The notes beneath the pieces were generated by a model. It worked only from the letters and a program-made list of their open reading frames with translations, was not told the DNA's origin and ran no database searches. A program made the position numbers and the translations under genes. From assembly GCA_003427395.1 (NCBI GenBank), contig BFEA01000278.1:1230586-1270377 (forward strand): DNA of 39,792 bases, in the 5' to 3' direction. This DNA comes from Chara braunii. Taxonomy: Eukaryota > Streptophyta > Charophyceae > Charales > Characeae. Within the stretch, counting starts at the first letter, position 1. Every line of letters starts with the position of its first letter. Below are positions 1-7,021 of this stretch, piece by piece.

Positions 1-793
1 CCAATCTCCACCACTGCTCAGTCCCTCCGACTGCTTCGCCCCGAGTCTACCGCGGGCCCACCCCACGTCGTCACTCCGCCCGTCCTTGGGCTCGTTGAGC
101 CTGTTCGGCGCTGTGGACTTTCGCGCATAGCTCGCGCAGCATTGCATCCGAGATCAAAGAGAGAGAGAGGAGAGGGTTGCGCAGATTTATAGCGTGGGAG
201 GCGGTGGGTTGTCAGCGCGAGGTGCGGGCAGCGCAGGGTGCAGATGAGCAGGACAGAAGAAAGGTGGGGAGTCAGAGGGTTCGACTTCGCAGAGTCGAAA
301 TGGCTGTACATGATTGGGGTGTTCGTTCAAGTGGAGCGCGTTTTCCCGCTCTCCACATTGATCCGAGCATCCCAACTACGCGGCCAATCACTCGCGGAGG
401 AAGACAAGGTGAGGATCGAGCTTTGTGTGCGGGGAGACGAAGAGTCCGGCATGGAAGGGAGCGCGCAGCAAGAAAGGAAGATGGCGCGGGGATGCAACGC
501 AAGAAACGGGGGTGCGAGGTGCGCGAAGAAGTCGGAGCTTAGATGCGCGCGCGCAGAAAATTCAAAAAGGTCCCAACCGAAACTGTTTCTTGGTTTTCAT
601 ATCGCGGCCGCTATTCGCCCGCGCGGGAGTTATTAGCCAAAAAGGTGAAAAAAACATTTCAAAAAAAAAAAAAAAAAAAAAAAAAACAATAAGAAAAAAA
701 AACCCTTTCATTCAAGTTCGTGCTACGGGGCTTTCGGGGGATTTGTCCTCAAGGATACGGAAAGCCGCGCAGTACGGATCTGAGCTTATCACA
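1..793 (-). repeat. 3' LTR of minus-strand Ty3/gypsy element (truncated by window start)
   Basis: This segment matches 10160-10952 over its full 793 nt in the same orientation, with a few percent substitutions and a longer A-run at 661-686. The match stops at the bases TATCACA (787-793). Read on the minus strand the LTR would therefore begin TGTGATAAGC. As the element is coded on the minus strand, this is its 3' LTR, and most of it (about 1.4-1.6 kb) should lie left of the window. No clear polypurine tract sits next to its inner edge, which is unusual. Plus-strand open frames inside it (for example 238-636) are judged non-coding. Confidence 0.7.
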
Positions 794-861
794 TCTGTGA
801 TGCGCTGGGGGTTCAAAAAAATGAGCAGTCTTCCGACTGCTGATGTCATCATGTCTTGGAT

Positions 862-897
862 GATCGGGCGGCCCTTTGATCGTCAGCTGGCCCGATC
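862..897. repeat. Palindrome-ended 36-nt direct repeat, copy 1
   Basis: The unit starts GATCGGGC and ends GCCCGATC, so its ends can pair. The internal CGTCAGCTGG is shared with copy 2 at 949-984. The two units begin 87 nt apart in the same orientation. Confidence 0.7.
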
Positions 898-948
898 ATC
901 TCCTAATGCATTTCGCATCGTCTGTCTTCTCCCTCATATTATACATCC

Positions 949-984
949 GATCGGACGGCCTCTTCATCGTCAGCTGGCCCGATC
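949..984. repeat. Palindrome-ended 36-nt direct repeat, copy 2
   Basis: Second copy of the unit at 862-897, starting GATCGGAC and ending GCCCGATC. It finishes one base before the GTAAGT donor-like sequence at 986. Confidence 0.7.
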
Positions 985-985
985 G

Positions 986-1053
986 GTAAGTATTCCACTC
1001 TTTTTTTTTTATTATTATTATTTATTATTATTATTATTATTTTTTTTTTACAG
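986..1053 (+). other. Candidate short spliceosomal intron (antisense to the element)
   Basis: GTAAGT at 986-991 is a strong 5' splice-site consensus. It is followed by a T-rich tract with TTA repeats and then TTTTTTTACAG ending at 1053, a good 3' splice site. The length of 68 nt is short but feasible. It lies on the strand opposite the retroelement, so it cannot be spliced from the element's own mRNA; it would need an antisense transcript. A low-complexity insertion could also produce this pattern. Confidence 0.3.
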
Positions 1054-1143
1054 CACATCCCGACGCGCGAACTTTGGGCATAGGAGAGGAAGACGATGAA
1101 GAGAAAGAGAAAGAGAGAAGAAGGGAGAAGTTGACGAGGGTGA

Positions 1144-1572
1144 TCAAAGGAAGTGATCGATGTCGAGATTAAGAGGCGGCGGAATAGGTGGAAGGAAGGC
1201 GGCCATTGCCGCGGGAGTCGTCGGCGCGTCCTCCTCATGGAAGTGGTGCTGGACGAACGAGGGATAGAGGAAGGCCCCCGGTACATGAGACAGGACAAGG
1301 GGCGCCGGATCCCCCACCGCTCGCACCACCCATTTGCGCACCGATCGTGGTCCGGGACCCGTCATCACCAGATGAGTCTCGGTGTAGGGCCCCCGCTCCC
1401 GCTTCTGCGTCGCGAAGACAAGGAAGTGATACATCACATTGGGACGCTGCCCGGTTTCGTAGATGAGCGTCCCCGCCAGCCGCGCCGCGATACACCCTTG
1501 AAAAGGGGGTGTCAGATATGGCTCCCACGCCGGATCAGGGCGTGGCGCCCCCACAATGGCCTCGAGCCTCAT
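1144..1572 (-). CDS. Accessory ORF C of gypsy element, unknown function
   Basis: This 142-codon open frame is the last ORF before the 3' LTR tail. Its ATG overlaps the stop of ORF B as ATGA (1569-1572), a stop-start arrangement. The protein begins MRLEAIVGAPRPDP and has a central segment with aromatic and aliphatic residues (VMYHFLVFAT, residues about 46-55). Its C-terminus is proline- and alanine-rich, ending LNLDIDHFL. I see no signal peptide, membrane helix, zinc motif or known enzymatic motif, and I do not recognise the family. It sits where some retroelements carry env-like or accessory genes, but nothing in it looks like an envelope protein. The frame is open although gag/pol is broken. 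It is probably a real ORF of the element; its role is unknown. Confidence 0.55.
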   Translation of the reverse strand: MRLEAIVGAPRPDPAWEPYLTPPFQGCIAARLAGTLIYETGQRPNVMYHFLVFATQKRERGPYTETHLVMTGPGPRSVRKWVVRAVGDPAPLVLSHVPGAFLYPSFVQHHFHEEDAPTTPAAMAAFLPPIPPPLNLDIDHFL

Positions 1573-2504
1573 GCATGAAATCCACCTCTATCGGATGGAC
1601 CGTCCGGCTTGGAGGAACAACTAATGTCAATGATCGGGGCACTCCGGGTTGGCTGGCGGAAGCGGAAAGGTCCAGCGAGGACGGGGGGTCTGGGTACGGG
1701 ATCCGGTAATCCCATTCGGCTTCCTCCTCCGGTTGCTGCGGCTGATGGCTTGGCTCCATCGAGATTGAGATCGGGCACGCACGGGAGGGACGGCGATGGC
1801 ACGACAGTCTCCTTAAGCAGCGTCACCGCACTCTCAGGAAGAGGGTCGGGATTCCGCGCGTGCACAGGCTGAACCACCTCCTCGCCGCCACCGATTCGGC
1901 TACCTTGCGCTCCTAGCAATGGGTGGCGTCTCTTCCTCTTCGGCGTCTTCTTGGGGGTCTTTGACGGCGCAGGCCTGGGATACGATGAGGGAGGTCGCAG
2001 CGGCTTTTCCTCAGGGAAGTCCTCCAACCTCTCCTCGCGCTGCGCAATGAAATCCGGGATGATGACCTCGTTGTACGTTCTCCGCAGGGCAGCCGCCGTC
2101 CGCAATCGTGGCTGGATCTTTTCTTCCTCGTTCGCGATCACTTGTGCAGTGGATAGGAGTTCAAGATGTATGAGCTCCAACAATCCCGGATCGGTCGTCT
2201 GGAACTGGGCAAAGAGGTACAACGCCACCGTTCCCTGCTTCTGCGCTGACTTGGGCCGCGTGATGACGTAATAAACGACGAAGTGCTCCCCGATGCAGTG
2301 GTCTTCGTGATCCACGACGAATCGGAACATCCCCAACACCACCGACTTATATAGCGCGCGGTGCAACTCCCATGCGTCTTCGTCTGCGAAGGGCAGCGGC
2401 TCCACGTCAGTCGGCTCCACCAAATATTCTGAGAACTCGCGCATAGGATAAGGGCCCTCCGTGAGTTGATAGGGGAGAGTGGTGTAAGAGAAAAAGGGTG
2501 GCAT
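1569..2504 (-). CDS. Accessory ORF B of gypsy element, unknown function, basic NLS-like patch
   Basis: This 311-codon frame starts with ATG directly after the TAA of ORF A (TAAATG) and ends by overlapping ORF C (ATGA). Residues 1-165 look folded: alternating hydrophobic stretches (VVLGMFRFVVDHEDH; EHFVVYYVITR; TVALYLFAQFQTTDP) suggest beta strands followed by helices. Residues about 175-300 are proline-rich and probably disordered. They contain a lysine/arginine cluster (KTPKKTPKRKRRHP) that resembles a nuclear localisation signal. No membrane segment, cysteine knuckle or catalytic signature is visible, which argues against an envelope protein. The family is not recognised. The open length of nearly 1 kb beside a degraded pol supports a genuine coding sequence. 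Confidence 0.6.
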   Translation of the reverse strand: MPPFFSYTTLPYQLTEGPYPMREFSEYLVEPTDVEPLPFADEDAWELHRALYKSVVLGMFRFVVDHEDHCIGEHFVVYYVITRPKSAQKQGTVALYLFAQFQTTDPGLLELIHLELLSTAQVIANEEEKIQPRLRTAAALRRTYNEVIIPDFIAQREERLEDFPEEKPLRPPSSYPRPAPSKTPKKTPKRKRRHPLLGAQGSRIGGGEEVVQPVHARNPDPLPESAVTLLKETVVPSPSLPCVPDLNLDGAKPSAAATGGGSRMGLPDPVPRPPVLAGPFRFRQPTRSAPIIDISCSSKPDGPSDRGGFHA

Positions 2505-3053
2505 TTAGTACGGGGCAGGGGGAATAGCCTGGATGTTGAGAGGGGCGGCGGGAGGAAGAAGCGCAGGGAGTTGTGGCACCAACGCAATTGGTCCATCCTC
2601 TGCCCTGCGTAACAACGCTTCGTGGGCTGTGAATCGGTGTCCTCCCCGTCCTTGCACTCTGGCCACTGATCTCGCCGCTTGCACCGCGTATTCGCGCACA
2701 AAGCTTCGCGTCGGCTCCCGATTCGGCTGCGGCAGGATCGTTAAGTCTCCAATAAAGGTGGCGACGTTATGCACGAAGTTAGGTGCCACCTGGAGCGCGC
2801 GGAACTCTATGAACACTCGAGTCGTCTCCCGCCCTGGCAACTGCGTCACATCCACGTATACCCCTGCATACGTCAGCCGATCACAAAGCAACAAGTATGC
2901 CGCCAGATCGGCAACCCTGGGCGCTGGCACGTTCACCTGCTGAATATCATATTGTAGCTGCCTTTCCTCATTGAACTGGTGTCGCAACAAGCGACCGGCA
3001 AGCGGCGTTTGGAAGTGCTCGAGGGGCTCATGCTCCGATTGGCGATGGTTCAT
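2505..3053 (-). CDS. Accessory ORF A of gypsy element, unknown function
   Basis: The chosen start is the ATG at 3053 (MNHRQSEHEPLEHF). The frame is open further upstream, but only through serine/arginine low-complexity sequence that belongs to the integrase C-terminus in another frame. From this ATG the protein has 182 residues and overlaps the integrase C-terminal frame by 26 nt. It ends with TAA immediately followed by the ATG of ORF B. Residues about 50-140 mix hydrophobic strands and helices (LAAYLLLCDRLTYAGVYVDV; TTRVFIEFRALQV), and the tail is rich in proline and alanine. Its pattern of a strand-rich core with a proline-rich tail loosely echoes ORFs B and C. No known domain is recognised. 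Confidence 0.55.
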   Translation of the reverse strand: MNHRQSEHEPLEHFQTPLAGRLLRHQFNEERQLQYDIQQVNVPAPRVADLAAYLLLCDRLTYAGVYVDVTQLPGRETTRVFIEFRALQVAPNFVHNVATFIGDLTILPQPNREPTRSFVREYAVQAARSVARVQGRGGHRFTAHEALLRRAEDGPIALVPQLPALLPPAAPLNIQAIPPAPY

Positions 3054-3489
3054 CCTGCTCCCTGAGATTCTCAGCACCAAGGGACGAGGCAGATCGGGAA
3101 GAGGAAGAAGACGAAGAAGGAGAGGGGGAGAGAGAGGACAAAGGCTCGGACAGGGCAAGGGCCGATTCGCGGCCCAGAGATGGCTGAAACGGTCGAAGAG
3201 CCGCCGCGTGTCGCGTAAGCGCCCTGGCCTGCGTGCTATGCCGGGGGACCAGCTTCACGGAGTGCTGTCCTCGTGCGCCAACTTCTGTTACCTCGTAAAC
3301 ACCTGTATAGCGCGGGTGGATCTTGGAGGAGCGCGCGGATTTTCGTACCTGTACCAAGTCCCCAACTTTATAACGAGGCAGTGGTCCCGCTGATGCATGC
3401 CGATTTTCGTAATCACGGATCTTCTGTTGATGTGTCTGATCTACAGCCCTCTGTCGTCGGCGTGCTAACAGGGGATAGGCCCTAGCCAT
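3028..3489 (-). CDS. Integrase C-terminal domain (GPY/F-like barrel) plus Ser-rich tail
   Basis: This 153-codon frame continues the integrase in the -1 frame. Its ATG overlaps the integrase stop (TAATG, ATG at 3489-3487). Residues 1-30 are a basic helix typical of the segment after the DDE core. Residues about 40-100 match the small C-terminal barrel of Ty3/gypsy integrases: YKVGDLVQVRKS, then HPRYTGVYEVTEV in the place of the usual GPY/F motif, ending near LRPFQP. The last 40 residues are a serine run and acidic tail. No chromodomain is visible. The split from the integrase core may be a frameshift lesion, since other lesions exist, or a true stop-reinitiation junction. The available sequence does not decide this. 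Confidence 0.65.
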   Translation of the reverse strand: MARAYPLLARRRQRAVDQTHQQKIRDYENRHASAGPLPRYKVGDLVQVRKSARSSKIHPRYTGVYEVTEVGARGQHSVKLVPRHSTQARALTRHAAALRPFQPSLGRESALALSEPLSSLSPSPSSSSSSSRSASSLGAENLREQDEPSPIGA

Positions 3490-4754
3490 TAGTGGCGGGC
3501 CTTATCTATGTGCTGGGCCCATATTGCATTAACTTCTGTACCTGCTAAGGGAGACAACTGCACCCGAGGGACACTATTGGTTCTCAGCTGGAAGGGGGAC
3601 ACCCCAGTACTACCGTGTGGGGTAGCCCGATAGACGGCCAAAATGTGGTCGATAATGACAGGCCAGGGCCGGGTGTCTCCTGCGGTGATATTCCGTCTAA
3701 GGGCGGTCTTAATCAATGGATTGGCGTTCTCTACCAGGCCATTGGCTTGGGGCCAGTGCTCCGACGAGTAGATAATCTTAACGTCAGCCCTTACTAGGTG
3801 ACGTTCCACTTCGCCTTGAAATTTTGACCTGTTGTCCATGTGTACCTCTTCTACGTCTAGGTGCATGCACAAAAATCGATTTATGTACTGGGCTACCTCC
3901 ACCGAGTTACGGCTAGTCATCGGGTAGGCCTCGATCCACTTGGAAAAATGATCGACGGCTACCAGAAGGACATTNAGNTNTCCNTGATCGANGGGACCTC
4001 TCGNAANATTGATATCCGTCGTATCGATANTGACCCGCTGAAAGGGGCGCTCTACTCGCGTAGGCACCATCGTCCAAGGCATCTGTACCGGCGCCTTGTC
4101 CGCCGCGCAGGCCGGGCAATTCTGGACGANNTATTTCACATCTTCCNGAATTCCCGACCAGTACCATCCATTNTTTTNGATGGNTTTTTCCGTGTATTTG
4201 ACCGCGAAGTGGACCGCATCCTCTTCATGAGCTGCTCGTGTCCAATCGAACCTANNGAAAGGATGCGGAACCGTCNACCAGCTAGACNCTCNGTCCNCAT
4301 CGACCTTTCGTTTNTGNAACGTCGATCCCTGCCAGCGATAATCCTGCACCCGCTGCGTGACTCGCCGCCGTTCGACTTTGGTAAGCTCGGTCAGCGAGTC
4401 GCNTGTCAGTCTNCTCAGTAACAGGAGGTCCGTCCAGACTTCTGCCCGTCGGGCACTTGGCGCAAATCTGTCGGCAGTCCGTGCATCTAGATACCGCTTC
4501 TCGGTAGGGACCTGGTCCNTTCTACAGTTGGGACAGACCCATGTCTTTTCAGTTCGGTANCTAACGCATTGTCCGTGAGATTTGACTGCTTGACACTGAC
4601 TACACTGCACCCACAGGAGGAAACTGGGCCCTCCCGGATGTGACCCTTCTCGATCCGGGACCATCGGTAAAGTAAAAAAGAAACAAGAACTTAGATGTGG
4701 TTCAGAGGAGGAGTTGGGACTAGCCGAGGGNGCAAGNNAANNGGACGAGGGCAA
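3489..4754 (-). pseudogene. Integrase core region of pol (H2C2 zinc domain and DDE catalytic domain)
   Basis: The frame begins with a Ser/Pro-rich linker and a cysteine cluster (residues about 48-78, listed separately). The HHCC-type domain follows: AAHEEDAVHF supplies the histidines, then YWSGI and VQNCPAC supply the tryptophan and CxxC. The rve core has the first Asp near IDTTD, strand LLVAVDHFSKWIEAYP, the second Asp in HMDNRSKF and the catalytic Glu in GLVENANPLIK, so the DDE triad appears present. The frame ends IDKARH with TAA. Several dozen scattered Ns between 3975 and 4797 hide residues and leave the joint to RNase H unresolved (the frame changes between 4798 and 4754). It would insert element cDNA into host DNA. 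It is called a pseudogene because the rest of pol is broken. Confidence 0.75.
4521..4613 (-). other. CW/zinc-ribbon-like cysteine module between RNase H and integrase
   Basis: Inside the integrase frame, residues 48-78 read WVQCSQC, then GQC, then TWVCPNC: two CxxC pairs about 20 residues apart, with tryptophans placed as in CW-type zinc fingers (WVQC..C and W.C). Standard gypsy pol proteins have only the H2C2 finger here, which is present further downstream. One N lies inside the module. It could bind zinc; a chromatin-reading role would be speculation. Confidence 0.45.
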
Positions 4755-4797
4755 ANAGATGGCNNCCGCCCCCTCCNGCGAGACCTCNATTNTGGAC

Positions 4798-5280
4798 TCA
4801 GGNGTCGTCCTTGCGNAGCACGTGCAGTTCCCCGTAGCGCGGTTCCGTCGGAGTGGCTTCCAGCTTCCACGGAATGAGTCGCTCGTTGGCGGGACACTTG
4901 ATGGGCGGCAAGAGGCGCGTCAATCCATCGGCGTTCCCATGCTGCCGCGTGGCACGGTGGTGAATGTCGAAGTCATAGTCCTGCAGGCGCACCACCCACC
5001 TTCCCAGCGTCCCCGTGTAATCCGTGTTGTTGCGTAGGGACAGCAGCGGCTGATGATCCATTAACAGCACAAATTTTTGGCCGTAAAGATACGGTCGAAA
5101 ATGTTGAATCCCCCAAACCACCACCAGGCATTCAAATTTGCACGCTTCGTAATTAAACTGTGCCTGGCTCAGCGTTTTTGACGCATACTCGATGACGTGC
5201 TCCCTGCCGTTCGCCCCGTGCTGAGTCAGCAAGACCGATATTGCCTGCGGCTGCCAATCGGTGTGAAGTGCGAATGGTCT
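4798..5280 (-). pseudogene. RNase H domain of pol
   Basis: The domain is recognisable from HTDWQPQAISVLL (first catalytic Asp, in the usual TDAS position) through VIEYASKTLSQAQFNYEA (usual ASR.L..AE.NY) to FVLLMDHQPLLSL (usual TDH..L) and the tail GNADGLTRL. It degrades the RNA strand during reverse transcription. The start of the domain lies in a different frame from RT: the frame changes near 5280, just after VLSRPDKT, so a one-base lesion separates it from the RT connection. The 3' end runs into the N-rich region. The usual TDA is TDW here. Confidence 0.75.
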
Positions 5281-6598
5281 TGTCGGGTCGGGACAGCACA
5301 GGCGCAGATGTCAAAGCCTCCTTCAACGCCTGAAAAGCCGCTTCGCATTCCGGCGTCCAAATCAGCTTCTCCTCTTTTTTCAACAGGTTCGTTAGGGGCT
5401 TCGCCACACCGGCGAACCCTTTGATGAAGCGTCGGTAATACGAAGCCAGCCCTAGAAAGGCTCGAACCTGGGTGAGCATAACCGGAGTGGGGGCTTCTTT
5501 GACTGCTGCCACCTTCCTCGGATCCGGCTTCAATCCCTCGACCGTGACGATGTATCCCAAGAAGGAGATCTCCGAAAAGAAGAACTCACTTTTCTCCAAA
5601 GCCACTTTGAACCCCGCATCTTTCAGTGCATGCAAAACCCACTCAATGTGCTCCACTCGGTACTCATGCGTTTTTTAAAAGACCAAAATATCATCCATAT
5701 ACACAATCATGCAGAAATTGATTAGGGGTTGAGTTAGTTGGGTTTTGTTAACGAACTCGGCGAAGGCCATATTCATGGTCCACTGGAACGTGGCGGGGGC
5801 GTTACAAATTCCCATGGGACACCGGACCCATTGCCACGTGCCCTCGAATAGGACAAAAGCGGTTTTAGGCCGGTCCTCCGGTCGGACTGCGACATGGTGA
5901 AAACTGTGTCGGATATCGAACTTCGAAAAGACTCGAGCGGATCCGATGACATCTAATAAATCGTCGATCTGCGGCAACGGATAAACATCTTTGGTAGTGA
6001 TAGCATTCAGCTTTCGGTAGTCGATACACACCCGGATCGAACCGTTTCATTTTGGCACGAGGACCACGTTTAAGGACCACGGTCCCAGTGATGGTTAGAT
6101 CCACCCCAACCGCTCGAATTCCCGTACCTTCTCCAACGCCAACTGTCTTTCTTTAAGGGAATAGCGGTACGATCGACAATGTATCGGGGCGTGATCCCCG
6201 ATATCAATCGCGTGCTGGATCAAGTGAGTTAGCCCTATATCGTGGTCCTGAATACTGACGGCCTCAGGATAGGCCCGTATAACTGCCAGGAGAAGGCGTT
6301 TGTATTCGTCAGGAACACGGGCTGGTAGCTGAACTTCTACGGTTCCCCCAGGAAGGGGGACCGTCATCGTAACCGTGGGGACCGCCGCGCTGGCGTCGGG
6401 CGAGGCACCAAATAAGGAGTTGTCAGTTTTTGCCGAGAGGACAGTCACGATGAGTTGACTGTCCGCTGGGCTTATCGGCTTGCTTTCCATGTCACTGTCA
6501 CTCTCAAGTCCGGGTTCGGCCGAAGGTTCTACTGAAAAGGCTTGCGTCAGTTCCCTCGGTCCCCATCGATATTCCCTTGTTCGGGGTTGAAATGACAC
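5153..6598 (-). pseudogene. Reverse transcriptase domain of gypsy pol, interrupted by three in-frame stops
   Basis: One continuous frame carries the whole RT but contains TAA at 6097-6095, TGA at 6049-6047 and TAA at 5677-5675. The order of motifs is: lead-in EYKRLLLAVIRAYPEAV and HCRSYRYSLKERQ; VLVPK then the TGA, then RVCIDYRKLNAIT; FSKFDIRHSFHHVAV with the first catalytic Asp; WVRCPMGICNAPATFQ; VYMDDILVF (YMDD box); then SEISFLGYIVTVEGLKPDP and AFLGLASYYRRFIKGFAG, typical of the gypsy thumb/connection. Past 5280 the reading frame is lost into RNase H. Downstream of 5280 this frame is shadow sequence. The active-site aspartates remain, but the stops would prevent a full-length product. Confidence 0.85.
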
Positions 6599-7018
6599 CC
6601 CTTCCTTCAGGAGCAGGGCGGCCTTGGCGTTCGTAAGTAGGGGCCGCGGCGGTCGGAAAGATAAGTCACACAGCCCCCTGAGCTATGTGAATCTTTCGGG
6701 TAGGGGGTCCGTTCGGAGGTATAAGGACGCAGGGGGTTCCGAAAGGTCAGTTATTCGGGACACCCTCAGCAGGGGCTCTACTTGCACGATGAAGGAGAAC
6801 ATGTGGGACCATTTGGACTCACTCTGAACAATTTCCATAGGCTCCCGTCGCCAAGAGTGGCGCCACCGGTCTTGAATTCGGATCGGATATCGGTCGGGTT
6901 CATCAGTCCCATCGATTTCCGACGAGATGTCGTTTTCACCTGGTGACATGCATCGGATCATGTTAATCTGATGGACCTTTGTGGCGATTCGAGGCGCCGG
7001 CATTCTATCAATTTTTCG
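6599..7018 (-). pseudogene. N-terminal part of pol frame (protease position), stop at 6685
   Basis: This frame opens after a TAA at 7021-7019, runs in the same phase as RT and is broken by TAG at 6685-6683. Its sequence (for example RIQDRWRHSWRREP, then FIVQVEPLLRVSRITDL) lies where an aspartic protease is expected, but I see no DTGA or DSGA motif in it. The only DTG in the neighbourhood is VMDTGTTEMV in the gag frame (about 7330), which may be coincidental. The protease is therefore either very diverged, lost or not recognised. Confidence 0.45.
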
Positions 7019-7021
7019 TTA
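6958..7021 (-). other. Gag/pol overlap with A5 slip candidate
   Basis: The gag frame ends at 6958 and the pol frame is open from 7018, giving about 60 nt of overlap with pol in the -1 phase. An A5 run on the minus strand (plus-strand TTTTT at 7012-7016), in the context AACGAAAAATTG, lies at the start of the overlap, where a -1 slip would join the frames. It is not a perfect X XXY YYZ heptamer. An indel lesion is the alternative. Confidence 0.4.

Larger units (their letters stand above)
794..1143 (-). other. Untranslated tail between accessory ORF C and the 3' LTR
   Basis: This 350-nt stretch has no gene on the element's strand. It holds two 36-nt direct repeats with palindromic ends (862-897 and 949-984), a plus-strand intron-like segment (986-1053) and a plus-strand purine-rich run (1081-1130). 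A polypurine tract in minus orientation is expected at its left end and is not seen; the best minus-strand purine run is around 925-935, about 130 nt away. Confidence 0.5.

Noticed and set aside
177-636. Overlapping plus-strand frames in the LTR, also open at 10301-10795
   Set aside because: Several frames are open at once in GC-rich, stop-poor sequence; there is no domain, and the strand is opposite to the element.
3054-3158. Upstream extension of accessory ORF A
   Set aside because: It has only a non-ATG start and reads through Ser/Arg-coding repeats of the integrase tail in another frame.
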